A DNA stretch of 64,000 bases from Methylobacterium sp. PvR107 (GCF_017833295.1 NZ_JAFIBW010000001.1:434001-498000), one strand, 5' to 3'; counted from the stretch's first letter, positions 51,541 through 61,464 are shown. The notes: a model not told the origin generated them from the letters alone. Numbers and translations: made by a program.

Positions 51541-51990
51541 GATCCCAGATCCGGCCCGCCCTCATGTCGCCGCCTCGATCGCCGCAGCAGGTGCAGGCGC
51601 GCTCGGTGGAGCGCTCCTCGCGGCGCGCAACGTGCGGGCAGAGCCGCGCTTCGCGGGCGCGGCGCCTGCCTATGTCGGCGACCTGCGCGAGCAATTCGTA
51701 ACCGGACGCAAGTTTGGCCTGACGGGCGACGGCAGCGATCAGACGGCGGGGCTCAACGCGGCCCTGAACGCCTGTTGGCAGATCGGCAAGCGGCTCCGCC
51801 TCGCGGTCGGCCTGTATGGTGTGAACCCCTCGACCTCGACGGCCTGTGTCGTCAGCAACGGCACCTCGATCGAGGGCGAGGGCAACAACCTGACCATCAT
51901 CACGCCCCTCAGCGGTTTCGGTCCTGCGCACTCGATCCTTGAGATCACGCCAGCGGCCAATGGAGCCTCCGAGTTCCTCGACGGCGCACC
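51541..51990 (+). pseudogene. Tail-spike-like protein, 5' fragment
   Basis: Starts IPDPARPHVAASIAAAGAG (signal-like), then EQFVTGRKFGLTGDGSDQTA, LRLAVGLYGVNPSTSTACVV and GFGPAHSILEITPAA. The same elements in the same order open the full tail-spike-like gene at 53210-54865. Homology stops at about 51985 and the frame continues into unrelated DNA. Confidence 0.75.
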
Positions 51991-52222
51991 AGCCGACCTT
52001 CGAGCTCATCAGGCCGTAGGCGCGCCCAGCGGCGATCGTCGTCGTCACCGACACGTTCCGGAACTCGCCTGTCGTGTGACCGCAGATCTCCGCACGGTCG
52101 ATGGTGCGGATCTCGCCTGGAGTGAGCCGGTCGTCCGGGTGCGTGCCATCACTATCGACGGCCCGGGCATGGCCGGAGAGCGCGCAGGCGAGCGCTGGCG
52201 CCGCGAGAAGCGTGCGGATCAT
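51990..52222 (-). pseudogene. Secreted nuclease-like protein, 5' fragment
   Basis: Leftward ATG 52222: IRTLLAAPALACALSGHARA is a signal peptide; DDRLTPGEIRTIDRAEICGH resembles the start of small phage/plasmid proteins with a T-P-G-x-x-R-T-x-D-x-x-E-I-C motif. Homology ends near 51990, tail to tail with the tail-spike fragment, so an inversion or deletion joined them. Confidence 0.5.
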
Positions 52223-52430
52223 TGGATGTTCCTGCTGAGAGTGCGCCCGGGACCTACCGGCGCTCAGGTCGCCAGCGTCAGCGGCCGGGAAGAAGTTGAG
52301 GTTTCACGGCTCGTCGATCGCGAACGCGTCGATTGTGGAGGCGTTGGTGTACTGGGCGACCAGGGTGCCGTTCTCGACGACAGCGCCCCGGGCGCTACCT
52401 GAGCGAACACGTGGATCGAAGGAGAGCGAC

Positions 52431-52628
52431 ATGGCTTGGCACATCACCCACGCAGACCCTGTCAAGGTGACGCACATGGCAGTCGTCACCGACGAGTGCG
52501 GGTCCCGGCAGGAGGCGATCAAGCTGGCTCGCGCAGCGTTGGCGCGGGGCGAGCACGTGCTTGACGTGCGCGGTCCCGACGGCGAGTCCCTAACCCCGGA
52601 TGAGATCGTGCGAGCTGCTGCCGATTGA
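52431..52628 (+). CDS. Small hypothetical protein
   Basis: 65 residues: AWHITHADPVKVTHMAVVTD then SRQEAIKLARAALARGEHVL and GPDGESLTPDEIVRAAAD. A strong ribosome site, AAGGAGAGCGAC, lies directly before ATG 52431. The mixed alpha/beta pattern suggests a small domain protein. No family recognised. Confidence 0.6.
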   Translation: MAWHITHADPVKVTHMAVVTDECGSRQEAIKLARAALARGEHVLDVRGPDGESLTPDEIVRAAAD

Positions 52629-52669
52629 TGCCACTGCATGTGCCGAGATCCTCAGGCAGCCGCTGATCG

Positions 52670-52964
52670 TCATGCCGTGACGCGGTTGGCCTGCCGGAAG
52701 AGCTCGTCGGTGGTCGGCTCGGCCAGGATCGCGGCGACGGCGGGGGTGGGCGGCGACCAGGGCGTGTCCGGGATCTTCCGCCAGAAAGCGAACCGGACCG
52801 CGAGCTTCGTGTGGTAGCCGTTCTCGGCGTAGCTCGGCCCATTGTAGCCGCGCAAACGCGGGCCAGTTGTGCGCCCGGAGCTCATCGTCGAGGTAGTTGA
52901 CCTTGATGAAGCGGACCATGGCCTGCAGCTGCTCGGATTCGCTGCCCTCAACGAAGGCGACCAC
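52670..52964 (-). pseudogene. N-acetylmuramidase-type endolysin remnant
   Basis: Leftward: VAFVEGSESEQLQAMVRFIK and LDDELRAHNWPAFAR, then after a one-base slip at about 52850 RGYNGPSYAENGYHTKLAVRF. This is the C-terminal part of phage-type N-acetylmuramidase (DUF3380-like) endolysins. The catalytic N-terminus is absent. The 52965-53209 region has an open stretch (FKATSGFVVLSLHQVKAVGS) of unknown nature. Confidence 0.7.
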
Positions 52965-53209
52965 GTCCGACGGCGAACATCGCTTCGACTTGATCCGTCG
53001 TGGTCACGGTCGGTGGCTTTGCCGCGAGGCCGGCATCGGCCCGATCCTCGGCGTCGAAGCAGGCCTGCGTGTGCGCGAACAGCGCCGAGCCCACCGCCTT
53101 CACCTGATGGAGCGAGAGCACGACGAAGCCGGAGGTCGCCTTGAATCGGATCACGGTCACGCCGGTCGAAGGCCGCGACGGCCGCCGGTTCAGCGGGGAG
53201 CAGTCACGA

Positions 53210-54865
53210 TTATGCGCTCGTGTGGAACGAAGGCGTCTGAAACGCGACACCACTTAGAGCGAGCTGCGTGGCGCCAGCGGGCCCGTTGTAAACGACGGCG
53301 CCGTTGGGCAGGATGTCCACCGGAACAGTCACGGCTGGCCCTCCGACAATTGCGTAGGCGAGGCAGCGCTTCATCCCCGCCGGGCGGAACCCGGCTGGTA
53401 GCGTGAACACGGTGACGCCGCCCGCGACGATCCCGCTGCCGGACAGCAAGCCGTCGAGCGTGACGCGGCCGTAGCGATCCTTCTGGAACGAGGCGCCGTC
53501 GTAGCCGGAACCGAGATTGGACCAGCTCTTGGCCAGGGTTGGTTTCTGGATGACGCCGCGCGTGCCCATGCCGGCGTCGTTCGCAATCTTCGCGAACCTC
53601 GTCGCGTCGAGGCTCGAGGTCCAGCCGACGTGCGTGTCCGTGGCATCGGCCGTGATCTCGATCGCGGCAGCCATGAAGTTCATGGTGCCGTTCGAGAGCT
53701 CCATCCCGTCGACGTCGACATCCTGCGCGTTGCCAATGCGGATTAGGCGCGTGGCTGCGGTATCGCCGAACAGCGCGGCGAGGCCGCCCGTGAACTTGAC
53801 GCCATGAACCCGCCCGAGGTCGCCCAGGATGTCGATCAGCGCGCCGTTGCTCCCGGTCGAGCCGGGGGTGTTGCCGAGTTCCGAGTTGAGGCCACGGAAC
53901 TCGAAGCGGCGACCCGCGCGGAGGACGATGGCGCCCAGGCCGGTGACATTGCATGTGTCGAAGATGGCGACCGAGGCGCCATTACCACCCCTGCTCGTAT
54001 CCACGAGCGCGATGTCGATCATGTTCCGGGTAGTTGAGGTCGTCTGGAAGACGCAGTTGGCCCAGCGGTTGGAGTCGCCGACGCCGCGCGCAAAGAACCC
54101 GTCGAAGAAGAAGCAGGTGTCGAACAGGCTATTCGACGGGGCGCCCTGCGACTGCTTCGAGATGTCGTTGACGATATAGACGCTGTAATCGTTGCCCGCG
54201 GCGAAGTAGACCCGCCGCATGTTGAGGGCGGCAAGGTTCAATCCGCTCACGACGCCAGTCGTGTCTATGTGCAGGCCCTTGCCGCCGCGTTTCGTATGGC
54301 CATCCGCTCCTGCGGGGTAGATCAGCAGTCCTTCGATATCCATGAACTCCAGGGATACCGCCGCCTTAGGCGCAATCTTGAAAATCGAATGTTGCGGCCC
54401 CACGCCGTCCATCGGGAAGATGATGGCCCGGTTGCGGCCTTCTGCCACGATGCTGACGCCGCCGGGCGCCGTCAGGCAGCGATCAACGTCGCTCGGGTTG
54501 ACGCCATAGGCCCCGGCCATCAGGCGCAGCTTCTTGCCGGTTCCGTTAGCCTCCGCCAGCGCGTGATTGAGCTGCGCGGTCTGGTCGGACGCGTCCCCGC
54601 GCAGACCGAACTTCCGGCCCGTGACGAACTCGGCCATCAGATCGGAGATCAGGGCGGGCGCGCCGTTCGGGAACAGTGCCGGGACTGTGGACGGCTGCGC
54701 TCCGATGTCAGCGAGTGTGATGTCAGCTTCCGAGACGCCGGCAATCGACCGGATGACGCCTGGCGCCCCAACACCACCGTCTTTGCCGGCTCGACCGTCT
54801 ACGCCCGGCGCGCCCCCGATCGGAAGGATGGCGCTCGCCAAGAGGGAACGGCGAAGGATCGGCAT
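53210..54865 (-). CDS. Phage tail-spike-like protein with collagen-like linker
   Basis: 551 residues. A short collagen-like run (GAPGVDGRAGKDGGVGAPG) near residue 18, then the EFVTGRKFGLRGDASDQTAQ N-terminal domain shared with the fragment at 51541, and a long beta-helix-like central region with repeated short strands (for example NSLFDTCFFFDGFFARGVGD, VAIFDTCNVTGLGAIVLRAG). The C-terminus VVYNGPAGATQLALSGVAFQ is spike-tip-like. Probably binds or cleaves a surface polysaccharide. Codon use is normal and the gene is intact, unlike its neighbours. Confidence 0.75.
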   Translation of the reverse strand: MPILRRSLLASAILPIGGAPGVDGRAGKDGGVGAPGVIRSIAGVSEADITLADIGAQPSTVPALFPNGAPALISDLMAEFVTGRKFGLRGDASDQTAQLNHALAEANGTGKKLRLMAGAYGVNPSDVDRCLTAPGGVSIVAEGRNRAIIFPMDGVGPQHSIFKIAPKAAVSLEFMDIEGLLIYPAGADGHTKRGGKGLHIDTTGVVSGLNLAALNMRRVYFAAGNDYSVYIVNDISKQSQGAPSNSLFDTCFFFDGFFARGVGDSNRWANCVFQTTSTTRNMIDIALVDTSRGGNGASVAIFDTCNVTGLGAIVLRAGRRFEFRGLNSELGNTPGSTGSNGALIDILGDLGRVHGVKFTGGLAALFGDTAATRLIRIGNAQDVDVDGMELSNGTMNFMAAAIEITADATDTHVGWTSSLDATRFAKIANDAGMGTRGVIQKPTLAKSWSNLGSGYDGASFQKDRYGRVTLDGLLSGSGIVAGGVTVFTLPAGFRPAGMKRCLAYAIVGGPAVTVPVDILPNGAVVYNGPAGATQLALSGVAFQTPSFHTSA

Positions 54866-55070
54866 GGCTTAGGCGTCCTGGCCGAGACGAGCGGGGATCG
54901 CGGCGTGGTGGTTGTGCCATGAAACACCGGCACGGTGAGATCAGCGACGGTACCGTTGGCGAGGATCGCCTAATGATAGGTGTCCGGGGACACAGGCGCC
55001 ATCGCCGCCCGCCGCCCCGCATCGCGAGCTTGCCCTTTGGGCCGCCGTTGGGTTTGTCGTTTTGTGCTTC
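54866..55070. other. Gap with a possible tail-gene remnant
   Basis: A leftward open stretch reads ILANGTVADLTVPVFHGTTT upstream of the spike gene, perhaps the end of a phage tail gene; too short to name. Confidence 0.3.
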
Positions 55071-56211
55071 TAGTGCACTGACTCAGACGGAAGGTTCAGG
55101 GGATTGGCTGACGGCTGCGAGGATGTCGGTGGCGGGTTTGGTCCAGACGAAAGGTCTGGCGCGTCGATTGTGCTCGGCGATGTAGCGTTTGATCGCTGCC
55201 TGCAGATCGACGACGCCGGTGAAGGAGGCGCGTCGCAGCCGACGGCGGGTCAGCGCTGAGAAGAAGCCCTCGATGGCGTTGAGCCAGGAGGCCGAGGTCG
55301 GGGTGAAGTGGAAGGTCCAGCGCGGGTGACGGGCAAGCCAGGCGCACACCTTCGGATGTTTGTGGGTGGCGACATTGTCGAGGATGGCGTGGATCGCCTT
55401 GCCGGGCGGGACGGTGGCCTCGACGGCGTTGAGGAACCGGATGAACTCACCGTTCCGGTGGTGCTGCATGCAGCGGCCGAGCACGGTACCCGCCAAGACG
55501 TCGAGGGCGGCAAACAGTGTCGTCGTGCCGTGGCGGGTGTAGTCGTGGGTCTGAGCGGCGGGATGGCCGGGAGCGAGCGGACGGTCGGGGCGGGTCCGTT
55601 CCAGCGCCTGGATCTGGCTCTTCTCATCGATGGACAGCACCACCGCGTGGGCGGGTGGGTCTTTTGTTGTGGCCGACCACATCCTCGACCTTGGCGGCGA
55701 AGGCAGGATCGCGCGAGCGCTTGAACGTACGCAGACGATGCGGCTGTAGGCGGTAAGCGTCCCAGATCCGCTGCACGGCGCGCAACGAGATCCCGACCGC
55801 GTGGGCTACGGCACGGCCGGTCCAGTGCGTGACCTCGCCCGGCGGCTCCGAGCAGGTCAGCGCCAGCACCTCGGCCACCGTCTCGGTCGAGTGGGGCGGC
55901 GTGCCGGGCGGGCGCGTCTTGTCGCGCAGCAGACCTTCGACACCCGCCTCGGCGTAGCGCCACTGCCAGCGCCACACGGCCGGGCGGCTGACGCCCGCCC
56001 GCCGGGCCACATCTTGGACGCTCAGGCGCTCGGCCGAGAGCAGGACGATGCGGGCGCGCTGGATGTGCTTGAGCGGACGGGAGCGGTCGCTGGCAATCGT
56101 AGCCAACCGTCCCGCGTCGGTCGCATCGAGGAGCACGCATACCTTCTGAGCCATGGCCCAGACTCCCACGTCTCATCGTACACGTGAATCCTCCGTCGCG
56201 TCACTGCACTA
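55071..56211 (-). mobile_element. IS630-family element with TA ends, second lineage member
   Basis: TAGTGCACTGACTCAGACGG starts at 55071 and the complement of TAGTGCAGTGACGCGACGG ends at 56211; TA at each end fits IS630 target duplication. Closely related to the element at 42259 (same transposase family), but less similar than a recent copy would be. Confidence 0.85.
55083..56154 (-). pseudogene. IS630 transposase with a one-base frameshift
   Basis: Starts at ATG 56154: AQKVCVLLDATDAGRLATIA, then VSRPAVWRWQWRYAEAGVEG and GEVTHWTGRAVAHAVGIS. At about 55665-55670 an extra A in an AAAA run shifts frame (DVVGHNKRPTRPRGG instead of a continuing domain); the next frame carries VLSIDEKSQIQALERT, AIHAILDNVATHKHPKV and NAIEGFFSALTRRR to the stop. 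Mutation or programmed slippage are both possible. Confidence 0.8.
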
Positions 56212-56367
56212 GGCGGTCGTTTTTCGGCTTGGAGGTAGCGCTGGCGGACCTGTTCTGGCTCTCGGATGAGCAGTGGGCGGTGATCGCGCCGTTCATGCCT
56301 AGGGATCAGCCCGGACCTGAGCGGAAGGACGACCGGCAAATCATCTCCGGCATCCTGCATGTTCTCA

Positions 56368-57531
56368 TACCGTTTCCGGCTGATCGACTCGGGGCGGATT
56401 CCCGCTGGCGCGGCGCGGGGTTAGCGTGTGTGCCTTCTCGCGGAGGCGGACATGGCCCACATCGCCGATCATCTGAGCGTCGAGGAACTGGGTCGGCGTG
56501 CCCGCACCAGCGCGGATGCCTGCGCGGCACGGCACTACCAGGCGATCTGGCTTCTGGCCTGGGGGCAGCCGGTGTCGGCGACGGCGGCCGTCACCGGCTT
56601 CGTGCCGCGCTGGCTTGAGCAACTGGCGAGCCGCTACAATCAGGTCGGTCCCGAGGCGCTGGGTGATCGCCGCCGCCGCAACGGCGCGCGGGCGCGGCTG
56701 CTGACGCCCGAACTCCTGGGCCGCCTGCGCAGGCGGCTGGAGACGCCACCGCCCGACGGGGGCGTGTGGACCACCACCAAGATCGCGGTCTGGATGGCGC
56801 AGGATCTCGGCCTCGTCTCGGTCTACCCGCAGCGGGCCTGGGACGCGCTGCAGGCGCTCGGCTGGTCGATCCAGGCGCCGCGCCCGGAGAACCCGGCTGC
56901 GGCCGGCCCCGACGCGCAGGAAGCCTTCAAAAAAAACTCGCCGCCACGCTCGCCGAGGAAGAGGCGCGCCAGCCCGCCCGCCCGGTCACGCTCTTCTGCA
57001 CGGACGAGCACCGCATCGGGCTGAAGCCCGTGACCCGCCGGGTCTGGGCCCCGCGTGGCCAGCGGCCCACCGCGCTTGGCCATCACCGCTACGCGTGGCT
57101 CTACGTCACCGCTTTTGTGGCGCCGGCCACCGGCGAGAGCCACTGGTACGTCGGCAACGGCGTCTCCAAGCCGCTGTTCGAGCGCTTGCTCGCCCTGTTC
57201 GCGCAGGAAGCCGGCGCAGGCCCACAGCGCACGATCCTCCTGCTGCTCGACGGGGCCGGCTGGCACACTGAGCCGGGACTGCGGGTGCCCGACGGCCTGA
57301 GGCTCATCCACCTGCCGCCCTACACCCCTGAACTCCAACCCGCCGAGCATCTCTGGCGCCTCGTCGACGAGCCGATCGTCAACCGGCATTTCGACCGGAT
57401 CGCCGAGATCCAGGACCGCATCGAGCAGCGCTGCCGCGACCTCGAAGCTCAACCAGACATCCGCCGAGACAACACGCTCTTCCGCTGGTGGCCTCAGAAA
57501 TCCACACCGAACTAATCAACCGGAAATGGTA
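56368..57531 (+). mobile_element. IS630-like element nested in IS5 orfA, 1164 bp
   Basis: Ends TACCGTTTCCGGCTGATCGA and complement of TACCATTTCCGGTTGATTAG. Flanked by TCA at 56365-56367 and 57532-57534. Removing the element and one TCA restores the IS5 frame ILHVLTSGCRW exactly. The 3-bp TCA duplication differs from the TA normally reported for IS630; TA can also be read at both ends. Confidence 0.85.
56452..57515 (+). CDS. IS630-like transposase with a probable programmed -1 frameshift
   Basis: First frame from ATG 56452 (AHIADHLSVEELGRRARTSA; HTH FVPRWLEQLASRYNQ) to 57024. At eight A in a row (56929-56936) a -1 shift leads from FKKN into KKLAATLAEEEARQPARPVT and the catalytic core: VTLFCTDEHRIGLKP (Asp), ILLLLDGAGWHTEPG (Asp), YTPELQPAEHLWRLV (Glu), ending 57515. 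A GGAGG-like site precedes the ATG. A long A run at a domain boundary is typical of slippage sites in IS transposases, so I treat it as one gene. Confidence 0.8.
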
Positions 57532-57725
57532 TCACTTCCGGCTGCCGCTGGAGCGATTGCCCGCGCGCCTACGGACCGCGCACCACAATCTACAACCGCT
57601 TCAATCACTGGTCGCGCCGCGGCTTCTGGAAAGTGACGCTCGCCGCGCTGGCCAAGGCCGGATGGGCCGGCGACGCAGCCGCCTTCGACAGCGGTTACGT
57701 TCGCGCTAACCGCTTGGCCCATGGC

Positions 57726-59094
57726 AACGTATGGCCCGCCCCGTCCGCAAGTGGCTCTGGTTCCGCTGGTCTGGGCAGTCTGCACAAACGTATCCGGCCT
57801 TCCGGCGAGCCGTTGGCCAAGATGGAGATCCGCGCGTCCTGGGCCTCATAAAGGGGTCGGCGTCGAGCGCCATTTGCCAGCCAAAGGCTTCCAGAACACC
57901 GATCGACTGTCAGGCCATCTTCCTCGCACCACACGCAGACATCGGAAGGCCGGCGAAGGCTTCGCCGACCAAGCTTGGTTCAGGCGGCGATGACAGCCGC
58001 CTCGTAAACGCGCTCATGGCGCAGGAGCGCCCAGACAGTCCTGGCCATCTTGGCGGCCAGCGCGACCACGGCTGTGTTGGCGTGCGCCCGCGCCAGAAGC
58101 CCGCGCAGCCACTGCCCGAGGCGGGTCTCACTCTGCTGGAGCGTCGGCATCGCGGCCCGTGCACCCTGGATCAGCATCTTGCGCAGGTACTTGCTGCCGC
58201 GCTTGGTGATGCCGACGAGTTTAGGCCGTCCGCCGGTCGTGACCTGCCGCGGCACAAGGCCGAGCCAAGCTGCCAGATCACGTCCGCGCGCGAAGGTCGT
58301 CACGTCGCCGATGGCGGCCACCAGGGCGGTCGCGTTGAGCGCGCCGATACCGGGGATGGTTGTCAGCCGACGTGCACTCTCATCCGAGCGGGCCTGCTCG
58401 CTGAACTCGGCATCAAGGGCAGCGATGCGCTGATCGAGGAACTGCCAGCGCTCGCGCACGTCCGTCACGAGGGTCCGCATACGGGGTGTGAGATCCGTGG
58501 CTGCCTCGTCGTCGAGCAGGCTTGCGAGGCGGGCGGCCAATCTGGCACGACCCTGCGGCACGACATGGCCACGCTCCAGCAGGATGGCGCGGATCTGGTT
58601 CATCAGGGCTGTCCGCTCGCCGACGAGCTGATCGCGGACCCGGTGCAGGGTCTGCATGTCGAGTTGCGCTTCCGACTTGAGGGCCACGAAGCGCATGGTC
58701 GGACGCGTCGCCGCTTCGGCAATCGCCTCGGCATCACGGTCGTCGTTCTTCTGAGCCTTGACGTAGGGGCGCACGTACTCGGGCGACATCAGCCGAACGG
58801 TGTGCCCCTGGGCTGCCAGCGTTCGACCCATGTGATGGGCACCGCAACACGCCTCCATCGCCACAACGCAGGACGGCAACTGCGCACCGAAGGCGATCAC
58901 GCTCTCACGCCGCATGCGCCGCCGCAGCACAACACGCCCGGTCGCGTCCAGCCCGACGAGGCTGCAGCTGTTCTTGCCCAGGTCGATCCCCAACACCGTG
59001 ATCGGCATCGTCTCGCTCCGTTCCTCATCTCCGCTACCCTGCCAGCCTAGCAGGGCAGCCCGGTGAGGGGCGGGCCATCCATAAAGGGGGGCGC
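57726..59094 (-). mobile_element. IS110-family element, copy B
   Basis: Identical to copy A from its first base (57726 corresponds to 31716) to 59130, and likewise inserted in orfB of an IS5/IS427 element right after the first-Asp region (…RLAHG). The left flank CATGGC differs from copy A's CACGGCGGG. The candidate guide-RNA region corresponds to 57726-57979. Confidence 0.88.
57980..59008 (-). CDS. IS110-family DEDD transposase, copy B
   Basis: 342 residues, identical to the copy at 31970-32998, with the same DEDD and serine motifs (VLGIDLGKNS, VVAMEACC, DDRDAEAIAEA, ITKRGSKYLRKML). ATG 59008. Identity across the whole element implies recent transposition or gene conversion. Confidence 0.95.
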   Translation of the reverse strand: MPITVLGIDLGKNSCSLVGLDATGRVVLRRRMRRESVIAFGAQLPSCVVAMEACCGAHHMGRTLAAQGHTVRLMSPEYVRPYVKAQKNDDRDAEAIAEAATRPTMRFVALKSEAQLDMQTLHRVRDQLVGERTALMNQIRAILLERGHVVPQGRARLAARLASLLDDEAATDLTPRMRTLVTDVRERWQFLDQRIAALDAEFSEQARSDESARRLTTIPGIGALNATALVAAIGDVTTFARGRDLAAWLGLVPRQVTTGGRPKLVGITKRGSKYLRKMLIQGARAAMPTLQQSETRLGQWLRGLLARAHANTAVVALAAKMARTVWALLRHERVYEAAVIAA

Positions 59095-59173
59095 AGGCCC
59101 AGGCCATCGGCCCGTCGCGCGGCGGCCAGACCACCAAGATCCACGCACTCACCGATTTGCTCGGCCGCCCCTG

Positions 59174-59690
59174 AAAGGATGCGACGGTAGACGAGATCTG
59201 CCGGAAGATCAGCGAGTCCGAGTTGGCGGGTTGGTTCAAGCGCACGCAAGAACCTGCCGTGCCGGCGAGCCCGGCGAGCTTCGTGATCTGCCAACGAATG
59301 GGGATCTGCTAGGCCTAGCCCGAGCGCATGATGCCGCGCTGAGGCTTATGAAAAGGCCAAAGCGTTGAACCGACGGGGCCGAAAGTGCGCTCGCCTTCGC
59401 CTCAATTTTCTCACAGGACTGGGGAGCGTCTGATCTCACCAGCGATGACGGGGCCCTATGAGGCCATCTCGTCCAGCCTGAATCCCGCGCAGGACAGCAT
59501 CGGCCGTCTACGCTTGGCGAACCCGGGATGGAGGATTGTCGGCGCCGGTCATTTGGCAGGGCAGGCGCTGAATGTGCAGCCCTCCCGCGGCGGGATCGCA
59601 TGACAGCCCAAAGGCTAAGACCGCGTACGAGATGCCGCCGCGACTGTGCTATCAGCCCTGAACGCCACTGCCCAAATCGGACCGATCAAC
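59174..59690. other. Stretch with no clear gene
   Basis: Immediately after the truncated IS5, a frame reads DATVDEICRKISESELAGWF, faintly like an IS3 OrfA helix-turn-helix, too short to call. The rest shows nothing recognisable. Confidence 0.4.
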
Positions 59691-60041
59691 ATGCGTACTA
59701 TGCTGCTCGCGGCCTCGCTGCTGCTGCTTCCAGCCCCTGCTTCGGCGCTGTGCCGCTGTACGTGCATCCAGGGCGAGATGAAGCCAATCTGCCAGCCGAC
59801 CGACGTCATGGTACCGATCTGCCAAGGCCTGTGTGAGACACAGATCCGGCCAGAGCGCGTCATCGTTCCTTTAGCTGGCGGCAAGCAGGTGTTTGAGCCG
59901 GCTCAGTCGACAAACCCCTCACCCGGCGGCCTCGTCTCGCCGGATACGGACCTCAACTCTAACCCGAACGGAACGCAGCTGGGCACCCCGAGCCAGCTCT
60001 CCGGCAGCGTAGGTTCGAGCCTTTCGGCTGGTAGTCGCTGA
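59691..60041 (+). CDS. Secreted Cys-rich small protein
   Basis: 116 residues from ATG 59691. Signal peptide RTMLLAASLLLLPAPASA, then LCRCTCIQGEMKPICQPTDV and PICQGLCETQIRPERVIVPL with six cysteines, then a low-complexity Ser/Pro/Asn-rich tail (STNPSPGGLVSPDTDLNSNP). Function unknown. A GTG at 59646 would extend it but would place the signal peptide internally. Confidence 0.6.
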   Translation: MRTMLLAASLLLLPAPASALCRCTCIQGEMKPICQPTDVMVPICQGLCETQIRPERVIVPLAGGKQVFEPAQSTNPSPGGLVSPDTDLNSNPNGTQLGTPSQLSGSVGSSLSAGSR

Positions 60042-60311
60042 TCACGAAAAAGGCCCGCGCCGGCGAGCTGGGCGACCTGCAGGCCGCGGGCAACAAGGCT
60101 GGCTGGCGCAGGCCCGACTCCAACGTCGGCATGGTGCAAACATGTCTCCGGGCGGTGCTTGCTGACGCTGCAGCCGCCCCACGGCTTGGGGGCCTCAGGT
60201 CCCGGGATTCGAGATTGGCAACCGGACGGCGCCGAAGAAGGCACCCGGCTGACCGGAACCGCGCCTCTGGTCGCGGGTCTACCAAGCACTCATGGCGAGA
60301 CCCAACCTTCA

Positions 60312-60341
60312 ACCGCCCGGCTACGGCCGCGGCGGTTTTTT
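60312..60341 (+). terminator. Intrinsic terminator-like hairpin
   Basis: ACCGCC (60312-60317) pairs with GGCGGT (60331-60336), with an inner CGGC/GCCG pairing, followed by six T. Fits a rho-independent terminator for rightward transcription from the secreted-protein gene. Confidence 0.6.
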
Positions 60342-60399
60342 CGTGCGCGACCGTCTGCTATCACGTGCCATCGGCAGCTTGGACGGCCGCCGCACCTTC

Positions 60400-60431
60400 A
60401 GCCCCGCCGGCACCGCCGCGCGGGGCTTTTT
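60400..60431 (+). terminator. Second intrinsic terminator-like hairpin
   Basis: AGCCCCGC (60400-60407) pairs perfectly with GCGGGGCT (60420-60427) and is followed by a T run. The leftward small gene ends at 60434, so the hairpin may serve convergent transcripts. Confidence 0.65.
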
Positions 60432-60433
60432 CG

Positions 60434-60568
60434 TCAGGCCGCAGTGACCCGGCGGTAGCTCGCTGCGAACGCCTCGGCGTCCTCATGCGTCAGATCAGTG
60501 ACCACCAGGCCCGGCGCGTAGACCGTCCTGCGCCCGTCTGTGTCCTCGGATATGCGGATATCGACCAC
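60434..60568 (-). CDS. Very small protein (44 residues)
   Basis: GTG 60568 preceded by GGGAGGGG: VDIRISEDTDGRRTVYAPGL, VVTDLTHEDAEAFAASYRRV ending at 60434. Good ribosome site and regular alternating strand-helix text make it likely real. No family recognised. Confidence 0.5.
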   Translation of the reverse strand: MVDIRISEDTDGRRTVYAPGLVVTDLTHEDAEAFAASYRRVTAA

Positions 60569-60629
60569 GGTGCCCCTCCCTGTACTTCGAGAGGAAGGCA
60601 GTGCCCGACTGACGGTTTCCTGAATGAGA

Positions 60630-60803
60630 TTAGTGCCGTTTGAGCGACGGGAAGTGCGGGTCGAAAGTCTCGGTGCGCACGCGGTCAGACACCTCTTTCG
60701 TCCGCTGCCGCGCTGGGAAGTGCGGATCATAGAGGTCAGATCGCGCCTCACCCGGAACAGGCTTTGCGGCCTTTCCGTCGGCCCGTTCAGTCGCTGTGCT
60801 CAT
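60630..60803 (-). CDS. Small hypothetical protein with two DPHFP motifs
   Basis: 57 residues from ATG 60803: STATERADGKAAKPVPGEAR, DLYDPHFPARQRTKEVSD, TETFDPHFPSLKRH. The doubled [FY]DPHFP motif suggests a short internal repeat. No strong ribosome site. 60804-61323 after it has no gene that I recognise; a weaker hairpin with TTTT lies near 60897-60926. Confidence 0.4.
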   Translation of the reverse strand: MSTATERADGKAAKPVPGEARSDLYDPHFPARQRTKEVSDRVRTETFDPHFPSLKRH

Positions 60804-61464
60804 CGCCTGCAATCCGACATTGTCCGGCCGTGTTATAGGCATGCTACGGGTGAGAGGCTGTTGCCCTTAGGCCATAGGCGATCGGTAATGAAGTTTAGGC
60901 CGCCCGGTCCGCCGGTGCGGGCCTTTTCGTCTTGCGAAACCGAACACTCTGTCGAGCAACGGATCGATAACCCCAATGCTTCAGGGCTTCTGTAGCGATC
61001 GGCCGATGGTCGAGCGCCGGAATAGCAGCTCCGTGGCCGTTTCACACGGTCAGTCACGATGCGGCCTCGCCGGCGCAATCACACAGACTCGAGCGAGGCT
61101 GAGGACATCGCAGTCTCCCATCCGAAACCTCTCAGATAGGAACCTCAACCTGCAACTGTAATGTTAGTTGTGTGGTTGCGGAACGTCGTTGGGATGCGGC
61201 GCGTTGGGCCATCAAAGCCTATGCGTGGCGGTTCGACGGTGTGCGCCGCCGTGCTGCTAGGAGGGCCCGCTGATGCTCGCTATCCATCCTCAGGCCCGCA
61301 CAACCCCAGCCGTGCGCGCCGAGTGCAGCGCGGCAATCAGGATGAGACCAGCGCGTCAATCAAGATGAGAGGAACCGCCGATCTGATGACGCAAGGAGGG
61401 CAGAGCCCGACCGGAGGCATCGGATCGGCGTCGGCGTGACCTTCAGGGGCACGTCGTCTGGTGA

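Larger units (their letters stand above)
56212..59173 (+). mobile_element. IS5/IS427-type element, copy B, carrying nested IS elements
   Basis: OrfA text DLFWLSDEQWAVIAPFMPRD and KDDRQIISGILHVL begins near 56240 and is cut at 56367; it resumes at 57532 with TSGCRWSDCPRAYGPRTTIY, then orfB GYVRANRLAHG, cut at 57726; after the second insertion QTTKIHALTDLLGRP ends the homology at about 59173. The left end is covered by the IS630 element and the right end is truncated, so it is dead. Confidence 0.8.
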
